A stretch of 64,000 nucleotides of DNA. Origin: Aggregatibacter kilianii (GTDB taxonomy: Bacteria > Pseudomonadota > Gammaproteobacteria > Enterobacterales > Pasteurellaceae). Location of the stretch: NCBI RefSeq assembly GCF_003129965.1, contig NZ_NRCJ01000002.1, forward strand, positions 1-64,000, written 5' to 3'. The position numbers were made by a program, and so were the translations under genes. Positions 39,744 to 47,656 of the stretch are shown one piece after another (position 1 is the stretch's first letter; every line of letters begins with the position of its first letter). The notes beneath the pieces are model-generated. The model did not search any database and was not told where the DNA came from. It was given only the letters and a program-made list of their open reading frames with translations.

Positions 39744-39818
39744 CCCGGGGTAATAAATTACCCCGGGTTACGCATAATTCAGCTGCTTTGTGGCTGTTTC
39801 AGGTTCCTCGTTGAGGAA
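39744..39818 (+). promoter_or_regulatory. Stem-loops between afuA and afuB
   Basis: An 11-bp perfect stem (CCCGGGGTAAT at 39744-39754 with 39757-39767) has no T-run after it. A second stem, TTCCTC/GAGGAA (39804-39809 with 39813-39818), lies downstream. Hairpins of this kind after a binding-protein gene usually protect its 3' end, giving excess binding protein. Confidence 0.7.
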
Positions 39819-39872
39819 TGATTATATTTAACTCGGACAGATCATTATCTCGGGCTAACACGCTGATTATTA

Positions 39873-41909
39873 ATGTTAAAAAACCTTTTTCGTCACAATA
39901 TCACCTGGATTTTACTTTCCTTCCTGGCATTTGCGGTATTACCCGTACGTGCCTTGGATTACGGCATTTTCGGTGCTACCCGTAGCGAATACCTCGCCGC
40001 TATGGGCTGGGCGCAGGTGAATATCAGCTGGGTTTGGTTTGCGGCATTGATGTTCTTTCCTTTTCTTTCCCGCTTTTCGTCGATAATTCAGGCAAAAATC
40101 TCGGTTTTGGCGGTGATTGTGCTTGCGGCGTTTATTTGGTTTTCTGCTGAAATATATCGCTTCCGTTTTGGTTATGCCGTGATTTTCCTTGCTTTGGCAT
40201 TGGCTGCAATTTTAGCGGATGCCTTAGCCCGCCTGCGTGTTATGCAGGGCGATCGCTTTTTATTAAGCGCGGCGCTAGGATTAGCCTGCTTAGTTATCGG
40301 TTTTATTTTTTATCCGCTCGGCAAATTATTTGCTGTCTTTTTTGGTGCGGAACAAGGGGATTGGCAGGCAGTCTCTGCTTTAATGGCAAATTCCGGCTTG
40401 TGGCAGGTGGTGGGCAATTCTTTGGCGGTGTCCGCTTCCGTCGGTTTTTTCTCCGTGCTGTTCGGCTTAATTTTTGCTCTTTATACCACCCGCATTGCCA
40501 AACGCAGTTTATTTGTCAGCAAGATCTTTTCCATTCTGCCTATGGTCACACCGCCTTTTGTGGTCAGCCTCGGCGTGATGCTCATGTTCGGGCGCAATGG
40601 TTCCGTCACGCCTTTTTTAATGCAGCATTTTGGCATCACGGCAAATTGGCTTTACGGTTTCAACGGCATTTTGATTTCTCACACGCTGGCGCTCACGCCC
40701 ATGGCGTTTATGCTCATTGAAGGGGCGTTAAAAGCACTGTCGCCGAAGTTGGAAGAAGCCGGCGTGATGTTAGGTGCGAATCGTTGGCAAAGTTTCCGTT
40801 TTATCGTTTTGCCGCTACTCAAACCGGCGTTAGCCAATGCCTTTCTGATTGTCATGGTGCAATCCTTGGCGGATTTCAGCACACCGTTCGTTTTGGGCGG
40901 TAATTTTGATGTGCTGGCGACGCAAATTTATTTTTATATTGTCGGCGCACAAAACGATTATTTGGCCGCCAGCACACTGGGCGTGATTTTGCTTGCCATT
41001 TCCTTGAGCATATTCTGGTTGCAATACCGTTTTATCGGCAGCCAAAACTATGTCACCGTATCCGGCAGGGCGTTTGAAGGACGGGTAACGCCGTTGGCGA
41101 AAGGCTTGCAGGCATTTGTTATCGTCATCTTTATCTTGTGGGTCGTTTTTAACGGCATATTATACGGCAGCATTTTTTACGGCAGTTTCATGCAAAATTG
41201 GGGCGTGGACAACCGATTCACTTTGCAAAATTACATCAGCTTATTTGGGCAAGGCTGGCACAATGGTGCGATTCCTTCCTTAGTGCAAACTGTCTTATTC
41301 GCCCTCATCGCCGCACCTTTTACCGCCGTCAGCGGTTTTCTGCTTGCCTATTTTTTCGCACGGCGGCATTTTTTCGGCAAAAAATACGCGGAATTTTTCA
41401 CCTTATTAAGTTTCGCCGTACCTGGAACTGTGGCGGGGATTTCTTATATTCTGGCATTTAATAACGTGCCTTTATATTTAACCGGCACCGGCGCGATCAT
41501 TGTGCTTTCCATGATTACGCGCAATATGCCCATCGGCTTACGCGCCGCCTTGGTAAACTTCAAACAGTTGGATCCCACTTTAGATGAGGCAGGCTATACA
41601 TTGAAAGCCAATAGTTTCCAAGTGTTGCGCTTTATCATTTTGCCGTTACTCAAACCGGCGCTGTTATCCGCGTTGGTGACCAGTTTTGTACGCGCCATGA
41701 CCACCATCAGCGCCATTATTTTCTTGGTCACACCAAGTATCCGCGCCGCCACATCCTATATTTTAAATCGCGTGGAAGACGGCGATTACGGGCTTGCCGT
41801 GGCTTACGGCGCAACGCTTATCGTCGTGATGATGCTAGTTATCGGCTTGTTCGGGCGTTGGGTCGGCGATCTCAATTTGCAGAGAAGACAACATGACAGA
41901 ACAAATTGA
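39873..41909 (+). CDS. afuB: ABC transporter fused permease AfuB
   Basis: A 678-residue inner-membrane permease in which two six-helix type I permease domains are joined, as in other AfuB/FbpB proteins. Each half has its own EAA coupling loop: LEEAGVMLGANRWQSFRFIVLPLLKPAL in the first (about residues 290-317) and LDEAGYTLKANSFQVLRFIILPLLKPAL in the second, near residue 570. The two loops are strikingly alike, which suggests an internal duplication. The ATG at 39873 has only a weak ribosome binding site. Its last 17 bases overlap afuC. Confidence 0.9.
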   Translation: MLKNLFRHNITWILLSFLAFAVLPVRALDYGIFGATRSEYLAAMGWAQVNISWVWFAALMFFPFLSRFSSIIQAKISVLAVIVLAAFIWFSAEIYRFRFGYAVIFLALALAAILADALARLRVMQGDRFLLSAALGLACLVIGFIFYPLGKLFAVFFGAEQGDWQAVSALMANSGLWQVVGNSLAVSASVGFFSVLFGLIFALYTTRIAKRSLFVSKIFSILPMVTPPFVVSLGVMLMFGRNGSVTPFLMQHFGITANWLYGFNGILISHTLALTPMAFMLIEGALKALSPKLEEAGVMLGANRWQSFRFIVLPLLKPALANAFLIVMVQSLADFSTPFVLGGNFDVLATQIYFYIVGAQNDYLAASTLGVILLAISLSIFWLQYRFIGSQNYVTVSGRAFEGRVTPLAKGLQAFVIVIFILWVVFNGILYGSIFYGSFMQNWGVDNRFTLQNYISLFGQGWHNGAIPSLVQTVLFALIAAPFTAVSGFLLAYFFARRHFFGKKYAEFFTLLSFAVPGTVAGISYILAFNNVPLYLTGTGAIIVLSMITRNMPIGLRAALVNFKQLDPTLDEAGYTLKANSFQVLRFIILPLLKPALLSALVTSFVRAMTTISAIIFLVTPSIRAATSYILNRVEDGDYGLAVAYGATLIVVMMLVIGLFGRWVGDLNLQRRQHDRTN

Positions 41910-42933
41910 ATTAAAACACGTCTATAAATCCTTCGGGCAAACCCGAGTGTTACAGGATTTTAATTTGGCTTTCCAAAAGCATAAATTCACCACCTTGCTT
42001 GGCGCTTCCGGTTGTGGAAAAACCACCATTTTGCGCCTGATTGCCGGTTTGGAAGACTTGGATCAAGGGCAGATCCTGTGTGACAGACGGGATCTTGGTT
42101 TGCTTCCTCCACAACAACGAGGCGTGGGTATCGTGTTTCAGTCTTACGCCTTGTTTCCGCATTTAACCGTGGGGGAAAACGTCGCTTTCGGTTTAAAAAT
42201 GCAGGAGGAAAACCCGACGAATATTGCTGCCAAAGTAAAAAATGCGTTGAAAATGGTGGAGTTGGACGGCTTTGAGCATCGCCGAATCGAACAGCTTTCC
42301 GGCGGTCAACAACAGCGGGTGGCACTTGCCCGCGCATTGGTTATCGCACCGCAGATTTTATTATTCGATGAGCCTTTAAGTAATCTGGACACCAATTTGC
42401 GTCGTACCATGCGGGAAATGATTCGCCATTTGCAGCAACAATTGAACATTACGACGTTGTATGTCACCCACGATCAAAGCGAAGCCTTTGCCATTTCTGA
42501 TGATGTGGTGGTGATGAATCAGGGCAGGGTGGAACAAATCGGCAGTCCAAGCGAACTTTATCGAGCTCCAACCTCCCGCTTCACGGCGACCTTCATGGGG
42601 GATGCTGCGTTTTTCCCGGTGCAACTGAAAAATGGCAAATTATTTATGGCAGGCAACCCGCTGGAATTGACCGTTCAAGCCCCGCGAGAAGACGGCAACT
42701 ATCAGCTCGGCATTCGCCCGGAAGGCGTCTTGCTCGGTTTGCAAGGTGAACCTGCCGCACAATGCCATATTCAATCGGCGGTATTCATGGGGAATTATTG
42801 GGAAATCCATGCACGATGGCAAGGCGAGCCGCTATTAATCCACTTGAACCCGAACGATTACATTCCGAACCAACCGCACTATTTCGTACAACTACGCCCC
42901 ATCGGCTGGTTTTTATTGCCGACGGACGCGTAA
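41893..42933 (+). CDS. afuC: ABC transporter ATPase AfuC
   Basis: ATPase for AfuAB, 346 residues. Walker A GASGCGKTTILRLIAGLE, signature LSGGQQQRVALARAL, Walker B ILLFDEPLSNLD, H-loop VTHDQSEA, then a C-terminal TOBE-type regulatory domain. Overlap with afuB indicates coupled translation. Its TAA stop is fused to the first base of the 69-bp repeat that begins at 42932. Confidence 0.92.
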   Translation: MTEQIELKHVYKSFGQTRVLQDFNLAFQKHKFTTLLGASGCGKTTILRLIAGLEDLDQGQILCDRRDLGLLPPQQRGVGIVFQSYALFPHLTVGENVAFGLKMQEENPTNIAAKVKNALKMVELDGFEHRRIEQLSGGQQQRVALARALVIAPQILLFDEPLSNLDTNLRRTMREMIRHLQQQLNITTLYVTHDQSEAFAISDDVVVMNQGRVEQIGSPSELYRAPTSRFTATFMGDAAFFPVQLKNGKLFMAGNPLELTVQAPREDGNYQLGIRPEGVLLGLQGEPAAQCHIQSAVFMGNYWEIHARWQGEPLLIHLNPNDYIPNQPHYFVQLRPIGWFLLPTDA

Positions 42934-43000
42934 AAGTGCGGTCAGTTTTCCCAACGTTTTTCACTTCCGAAAAACAGCAGGAAAACCGACAGCACTTTTT
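42932..43000. repeat. 69-bp USS-pair repeat, left copy (terminator of afuABC)
   Basis: Matches 47096-47164 at 66 of 69 positions and in the same orientation. It holds one intact USS and one with a C-to-A change in its core (GACAGCACTT), facing each other across a long imperfect stem that ends in a T-run. It serves as the afuABC terminator. Confidence 0.88.
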
Positions 43001-43023
43001 CCTATTCCCTCAAACATCCATAA

Positions 43024-43095
43024 TGTGATCCCTATCACGATTCCAAGATTCTTCTGCCTATTTCATTGACAAGCCAATTCCTGCAAGCATTTAAT
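43024..43095 (+). promoter_or_regulatory. CRP site and promoter of the second ABC operon
   Basis: TGTGA-N6-TCACG at 43024-43039 is a near-consensus CRP site. -35 TTGACA at 43066-43071, an 18-bp spacer and -10 TTTAAT at 43090-43095 follow. That puts the CRP centre near -71 from the expected start, a position used by class I CRP activation. Confidence 0.75.
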
Positions 43096-43136
43096 ACCTA
43101 AGTAAATTCAATAAGCCTAATGGATGGAAGTGAAAA

Positions 43137-44207
43137 ATGGCAAAACTGGAAGTTAAAAATATCACGAAAAAATTCGGTGATTTTTATGCGGCGAACAATA
43201 TTACTTTTACCGCGGAAGAAGGGGAGTTCGTTACCTTACTGGGACCGAGCGGTTGCGGCAAAACCTCGTTATTAAAATTAATCGCAGGGTTTCATATTGC
43301 GGACGAAGGGGAGATTCTCATCGGCGGTAAAAATGTCAATGATGTGCCGCCGGAAAAACGCAATACCGCCATGTGTTTCCAGTCTTACGCCCTTTTTCCC
43401 CACCTCAACGTTTCCCATAATATTTGCTACGGTTTAAAACAACGCAAAATCAATATTGAAGAACAAAAGCAGCGTTTGAATCTTGCTTTAAAACAAATGG
43501 ATTTGGAGTTTCACAAATTAAAACTGCCAAGTGAACTCTCCGGCGGTCAGCAACAACGGGTGGCTTTAGCCCGTGCCATGGTGACACGCCCTGATGTGAT
43601 TTTGTTTGATGAGCCGCTTTCTAATTTAGATGCGAAATTACGTGAAAGCGTACGTTTTGAAATTAAACAACTTTCCAAACAATACAATTTAACCAGCATT
43701 TATGTGACGCACGATCAAGCGGAAGCCTTGACCATGTCCGATAAAATTATCGTTCTGAATAAAGGAGCTATTGAGCAAATCGGTTCGCCGCAGGAAATTT
43801 ATCACCAGCCGAAAAATCGTTTTGTGGCGGATTTTATCGGTATCGCCAATATTGCAGAGGCGCAGGTTCAATCCCTTGGCGAGAATCTTTATTCCGTCAA
43901 ATCCATTTTTGGCGATTTCACGGTATTTTCGGCAAAACCGCCTGAATCGGAGCACATTTATATTTGTTTCCGCCCTGAAGATATTGAATTGCTGCCAAAT
44001 ACCCACAAGCAGGCAGAAAATCAGATCACTATTGATATTGCAAACACCGCATTCATGGGCAATATCACCGAAGTGCAAGGTATGGTGAAAAGAGAGGGCG
44101 AAGAGAAAAAATTGCGGTTGCAACTCACCAAATGCCCGAATTTAAGCGATAAACTCACGTTTACGGTTCCGCGTAATGCCATTAAATTCTTGGAGTCGGT
44201 AAAATGA
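43137..44207 (+). CDS. ABC transporter ATPase of a POPT-type importer
   Basis: A 356-residue ATPase of the polyamine/iron/phosphonate/thiamine type. Walker A GPSGCGKTSLLKLIAGFH, signature LSGGQQQRVALARAM, Walker B ILFDEPLSNLD, H-loop VTHDQAEA, C-terminal TOBE domain. The first gene of a four-gene operon whose members overlap by 4 bp. Related to, but distinct from, AfuC (different C-terminal half). Substrate not identified. Confidence 0.85.
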   Translation: MAKLEVKNITKKFGDFYAANNITFTAEEGEFVTLLGPSGCGKTSLLKLIAGFHIADEGEILIGGKNVNDVPPEKRNTAMCFQSYALFPHLNVSHNICYGLKQRKINIEEQKQRLNLALKQMDLEFHKLKLPSELSGGQQQRVALARAMVTRPDVILFDEPLSNLDAKLRESVRFEIKQLSKQYNLTSIYVTHDQAEALTMSDKIIVLNKGAIEQIGSPQEIYHQPKNRFVADFIGIANIAEAQVQSLGENLYSVKSIFGDFTVFSAKPPESEHIYICFRPEDIELLPNTHKQAENQITIDIANTAFMGNITEVQGMVKREGEEKKLRLQLTKCPNLSDKLTFTVPRNAIKFLESVK

Positions 44208-45073
44208 GAAATTTGAAACATGATTTGAAGGCCTGGCTGCTTTTGTGCAGCGGCTTGGGTACGATCCTGTTTTTAATGGGATCCACGTTTTACATTGTGG
44301 TATCACAAAGCCTTGGTTTATATAGCATGGGCGGCGAAGAAAGCCAATTTAGTCTGGAATATTGGCAAGCCGTCTTAGCTAGTCCGGTCTTCCAAAAATC
44401 CTATATTTATTCCGTTAAAGTGTCACTGCTCGGCGCGATTTTCTCCATTATCGTGGCTTATCCCATTGCTATGTGGTTGCGCAAAAAATTACCGGCAAAA
44501 GTTACCATTATCACGATTTTGCGTGCGCCGATGTTAGTGCCGGGATTAGTGGCGGCATTCCTATTCGTCAATATGATTTCTTATCATGGGATCTTAAATG
44601 AAGTTTTTGTTTATTTAGGCATCTGGGATGAGCCGAAAACATTGCAAAATGACGAATTCGGTTGGGGCGTGGTGATTTTACAAACGTGGAAGAATATCCC
44701 TTTTGCACTCATTCTGATTGGCGGCGCTGTCAATTCGTTAAAAACCGATTTATTGGATGCCGCAGCAAATTTGGGTTCTACGCCGTGGCAACGATTCCGT
44801 TATGTGATCTTCCCGTTGACACTAGGCGCAGTGCAGGTTTCCTTTATTTTGATCTTTATTGGTGCGCTGGGAGACTTCGCTTTTTACAGCATTGCCGGTC
44901 CGCGTAGCACTTATTCTTTAGCGCGTTTAATGCAAATGTCCGCTTATGAATTTGAAGAATGGAATCAAAGTGCGGTCATGGCGTTGACTATTATGTTAAC
45001 CTCCGCGTTCTTCACGATTTTGGTGTCTTTGCTTATTAAACCGTTGGCGGTTAAACGGGGAGAGGTCAAATGA
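44204..45073 (+). CDS. ABC transporter permease 1
   Basis: A 289-residue type I permease with six predicted transmembrane helices and the coupling loop in LLDAAANLGSTPWQRFRYVIFPLTLGAV. It overlaps the ATPase by four bases and the next permease by four bases, so the operon is translated as a unit. Forms a heterodimer with the following gene product. Confidence 0.88.
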   Translation: MRNLKHDLKAWLLLCSGLGTILFLMGSTFYIVVSQSLGLYSMGGEESQFSLEYWQAVLASPVFQKSYIYSVKVSLLGAIFSIIVAYPIAMWLRKKLPAKVTIITILRAPMLVPGLVAAFLFVNMISYHGILNEVFVYLGIWDEPKTLQNDEFGWGVVILQTWKNIPFALILIGGAVNSLKTDLLDAAANLGSTPWQRFRYVIFPLTLGAVQVSFILIFIGALGDFAFYSIAGPRSTYSLARLMQMSAYEFEEWNQSAVMALTIMLTSAFFTILVSLLIKPLAVKRGEVK

Positions 45074-45921
45074 ATAGCAGTGCACAAATTACAACCAAAA
45101 ACGGTCGATTAATTGCCCGTATTTCCCTTATCTTTTTTATTCTCGCTAATTTTATCTGGCTATTTTTGCCGTTTTTAATGGCAGGGTTATGGTCGTTGGT
45201 TGATCCGGCAAAACCTTGGAGTTATCCGGATATTTTCCCGCAATCCTTATCCTTCGAGCGCTGGAAAATTGTGTGGGAAACCACATCGCTTTCAGAAGCG
45301 ATGTTCAATAGTTATACCATCGCACCAACGGTTTCCCTGATTACGATTCTGCTTTCATTGCCGACGGCTTACGCTTTCGGGCGCATGGAGTTCCGTGGTA
45401 AAAAATTGGCGGAATTGCTGACGCTGATTCCATTGGTGATTCCGGGCATGATTATCGCCTTGTTTTTCAGCCGTATGTTGTTGGATTTGAATATTAATAA
45501 CCCGTTTATCGGCATCGTTATTGGTCACGTGGTTTTAACACTGCCTTATGCTATTCGGATTTTGTCTGCTGGCTTTTCTTCCGTGCCACAGGATTTAATT
45601 GAAGCCAGTCGGGATCTCGGTGCGTCGAAGTTTACCGTGTTTAAAGATGTGTATATGCCGATGTTAAAACCGAGTTTTTTGGCATCCATTATTTTCTGCT
45701 TGGTGAAAAGTATCGAGGAATTTGCCATTTCATTCGTGATCGGTTCGCCGGATTTCATCACCGTGCCAACCATTTTATATTCCTTCCTCGGCTATTCCTT
45801 CATCCGACCGAACGCCGCCGTGGTATCCATTATTTTATTGGTGCCGAATATTATTTTAATGATGATTATCGAAAAATTGCTCAAAGGTAATTATCTCTCT
45901 CAATCCACAGGAAAAGCATAA
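45070..45921 (+). CDS. ABC transporter permease 2
   Basis: A 283-residue type I permease with six predicted helices and coupling loop LIEASRDLGASKFTVFKDVYMPMLKPSF. PotC-like in general form. It follows permease 1 with a 4-bp overlap and precedes the binding-protein gene by 19 bp. Confidence 0.88.
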   Translation: MNSSAQITTKNGRLIARISLIFFILANFIWLFLPFLMAGLWSLVDPAKPWSYPDIFPQSLSFERWKIVWETTSLSEAMFNSYTIAPTVSLITILLSLPTAYAFGRMEFRGKKLAELLTLIPLVIPGMIIALFFSRMLLDLNINNPFIGIVIGHVVLTLPYAIRILSAGFSSVPQDLIEASRDLGASKFTVFKDVYMPMLKPSFLASIIFCLVKSIEEFAISFVIGSPDFITVPTILYSFLGYSFIRPNAAVVSIILLVPNIILMMIIEKLLKGNYLSQSTGKA

Positions 45922-45940
45922 TTTTAATAAGGAGAATCTT

Positions 45941-47032
45941 ATGCAAAAAAATATTCGTAAATTTGTTTCTATCGGCTTAACCGCCGCTGCATTAGCCGTT
46001 GCCAATTTTGCCGTTGCCGCAACGGATTTGAGCGGAAAATCTTGGTCTGAAATTGAAAGTCTGGCGAAAAAAGAAGGCAAAGTCACGGTGAGTGTGTGGT
46101 ACTTGCAACCCCAATTTCGTAACTTCGTCAAAGCGTTTGAAACACAGTATGGTATCAAAGTGAAAGTGCCGGAAGGCACCATGGACGGCAATATCAATAA
46201 ATTGATCGCCGAGAAAAACCTGGAAACCGGCAAGATGGATGTGGTGGTACTCAATGCGGATCGTCTGAGCAATGTAGCAAAAAATGATACGCTCACCAAA
46301 CTGACTCAGTTGCCGAATTTCGATAAATTAAATCATCATTTGCAAGGCGTGGAATTGGGTGATGTGGCGGTGGGTTATTGGGGAAACCAAACCGGTTTGG
46401 CGTATGACCCGTTGCGCATTAAAGAAGAGGAATTACCGCAGTCTTGGCAGGATATGGAAAATTATATCGATAAAAACCCGAAAAAATTCGGCTATTCCGA
46501 CCCGAACGGTGGCAGCTCCGGTAATGCCTTTATTCAGCGTGCTTTAGTGTATATCAACGGCGACTATGATTACCGCACCGATAAAATTGATGAAGCGCAA
46601 ATTGCCAATTGGAAGAAAACTTGGGATTGGTTCAGCAGCAAAAAGGATTCTCTTATTCGCACTGCTTCCAATGCAGACAGCTTAACCCGTTTAAACGATG
46701 GTGAATTGGTGATTGTCTCCGCTTGGCAGGATCACTTATTCAGTCTGCAAAAACAAGGCGCAATCACTGACCGTTTAAAATTCTATATTCCAAAATTCGG
46801 TATGCCGGGCGGCGGTAATGTGATGACTATCGCGAAAAACGCCCCGAATCCTGCTGCATCTTTAGTGTTTGTACACTGGATTACGTCGCCTGACGTGCAA
46901 CAAAAATTGAGTGAAGAATTTGGCGTTCGTCCGCTGGACAGCCAGTCCGGTTTAAAAGACACCATTTTCTTCTCTGCGCCGTGGCGTAAAGCCGAGATGG
47001 AATCTTTCACAAAAGAGGTCATTTCCCGTTAA
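45941..47032 (+). CDS. ABC transporter substrate-binding protein
   Basis: A 363-residue periplasmic protein, with a signal peptide ending in VANFAVAA and no lipobox. The PotD/FbpA-type fold is suggested by VTVSVWYLQPQFRNFVKAFE and DVVVLNADRLSNVAKN. GNAFIQRALVYINGDYDY and NASLVFVHW-like elements (AASLVFVHWITSPDVQ) follow. I do not recognise the ligand; the operon order (ATPase, permease, permease, binding protein) does not match the standard pot operon signature strongly enough to call it spermidine. GGAG upstream of ATG 45941 supports the start. Confidence 0.82.
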   Translation: MQKNIRKFVSIGLTAAALAVANFAVAATDLSGKSWSEIESLAKKEGKVTVSVWYLQPQFRNFVKAFETQYGIKVKVPEGTMDGNINKLIAEKNLETGKMDVVVLNADRLSNVAKNDTLTKLTQLPNFDKLNHHLQGVELGDVAVGYWGNQTGLAYDPLRIKEEELPQSWQDMENYIDKNPKKFGYSDPNGGSSGNAFIQRALVYINGDYDYRTDKIDEAQIANWKKTWDWFSSKKDSLIRTASNADSLTRLNDGELVIVSAWQDHLFSLQKQGAITDRLKFYIPKFGMPGGGNVMTIAKNAPNPAASLVFVHWITSPDVQQKLSEEFGVRPLDSQSGLKDTIFFSAPWRKAEMESFTKEVISR

Positions 47033-47095
47033 TTGAGTCGAAAATGTTACTGAAACGTCGGCGTGTGTTTTAGTTACCATACGCCTTTAAATCTA

Positions 47096-47165
47096 AAAAG
47101 TGCGGTCAATTTTCCCAACGTTTTTCACTTCCAAAAAACAGCAGGAAAACCGACCGCACTTTTTT
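47096..47165. repeat. 69-bp USS-pair repeat, right copy (bidirectional terminator)
   Basis: The partner of 42932-43000, with both USS cores intact. It forms a long stem ending in TTTTTT and sits between the convergent binding-protein and DNA-mimic genes, serving both. Together the two copies bracket the four-gene ABC operon. Confidence 0.88.
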
Positions 47166-47168
47166 AGT

Positions 47169-47489
47169 TTATTCCTTCCAAATAATATGATATTGCCGAT
47201 CTTCTTCACGGTGGGAGATAAGGAATTTGGCGAAGATGTCGTCCATTTCGTCCTGCTCGTTGACCAGCCCGATCCAGACTTCCGCGTATTCTTGCGGGTC
47301 AATGAGCACGCCGATTTCTTCTTCCCAGTTATCGGCGGTTTCGACGAATTCCACGGCGCCGCGTTCTTCAAATTGCAGATTGAACAGCAAAATATCTGCC
47401 GGGTCGAGGTTTTCCGGTGCCATTTCCAGAAAAATGTCGTAGGCAATGTCAATGGCTTTGTCGGGATCAAGTTTGGTGAGTTCTGTCAT
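47169..47489 (-). CDS. DUF440 / HI1450-like putative double-stranded DNA mimic protein
   Basis: A 106-residue, strongly acidic protein. The ATG at 47489 gives [20 protein letters not shown], almost the same as H. influenzae HI1450 as I recall it. [13 protein letters not shown] and [14 protein letters not shown] supply surface carboxylates thought to imitate DNA phosphate and bind HU-type proteins in HI1450. The upstream in-frame ATG at 47537 has no support. DNA-mimic role is from the family, not shown here. Confidence 0.88.
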   Translation of the reverse strand: MTELTKLDPDKAIDIAYDIFLEMAPENLDPADILLFNLQFEERGAVEFVETADNWEEEIGVLIDPQEYAEVWIGLVNEQDEMDDIFAKFLISHREEDRQYHIIWKE

Positions 47490-47590
47490 TTGGGTTTCCG
47501 TTGAGTTAAATTCGGGGCACATCATAGCATAAGCCAATAAAAAGTGCGGTCGAAAAAAATGATGTTTTTTCTACGTTATTGGTTAAATCG

Positions 47591-47645
47591 GAAATCGCTT
47601 TGCCCCCCTCAGCCTTTGGCAGCTCCCCCCGTAAACGGGCGGGAG
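47591..47645. repeat. GC-rich hairpin element downstream of ppc
   Basis: GCTCCCCCC and GGGCGGGAGC pair around GTAAAC, preceded by an AGCCTTTGGC(A)GCT palindrome-like stretch. It lies just beyond the minus-strand ppc stop and is richer in C than the surrounding DNA. Probably a REP-like element that may also end ppc transcription. Confidence 0.5.
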
Positions 47646-47656
47646 CAAAGAAAGAA

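Noticed and set aside
43137-47032. Spermidine/putrescine (pot) operon
   Set aside because: The gene types fit but the binding protein does not show clear PotD ligand residues, so only a POPT-type importer is claimed.
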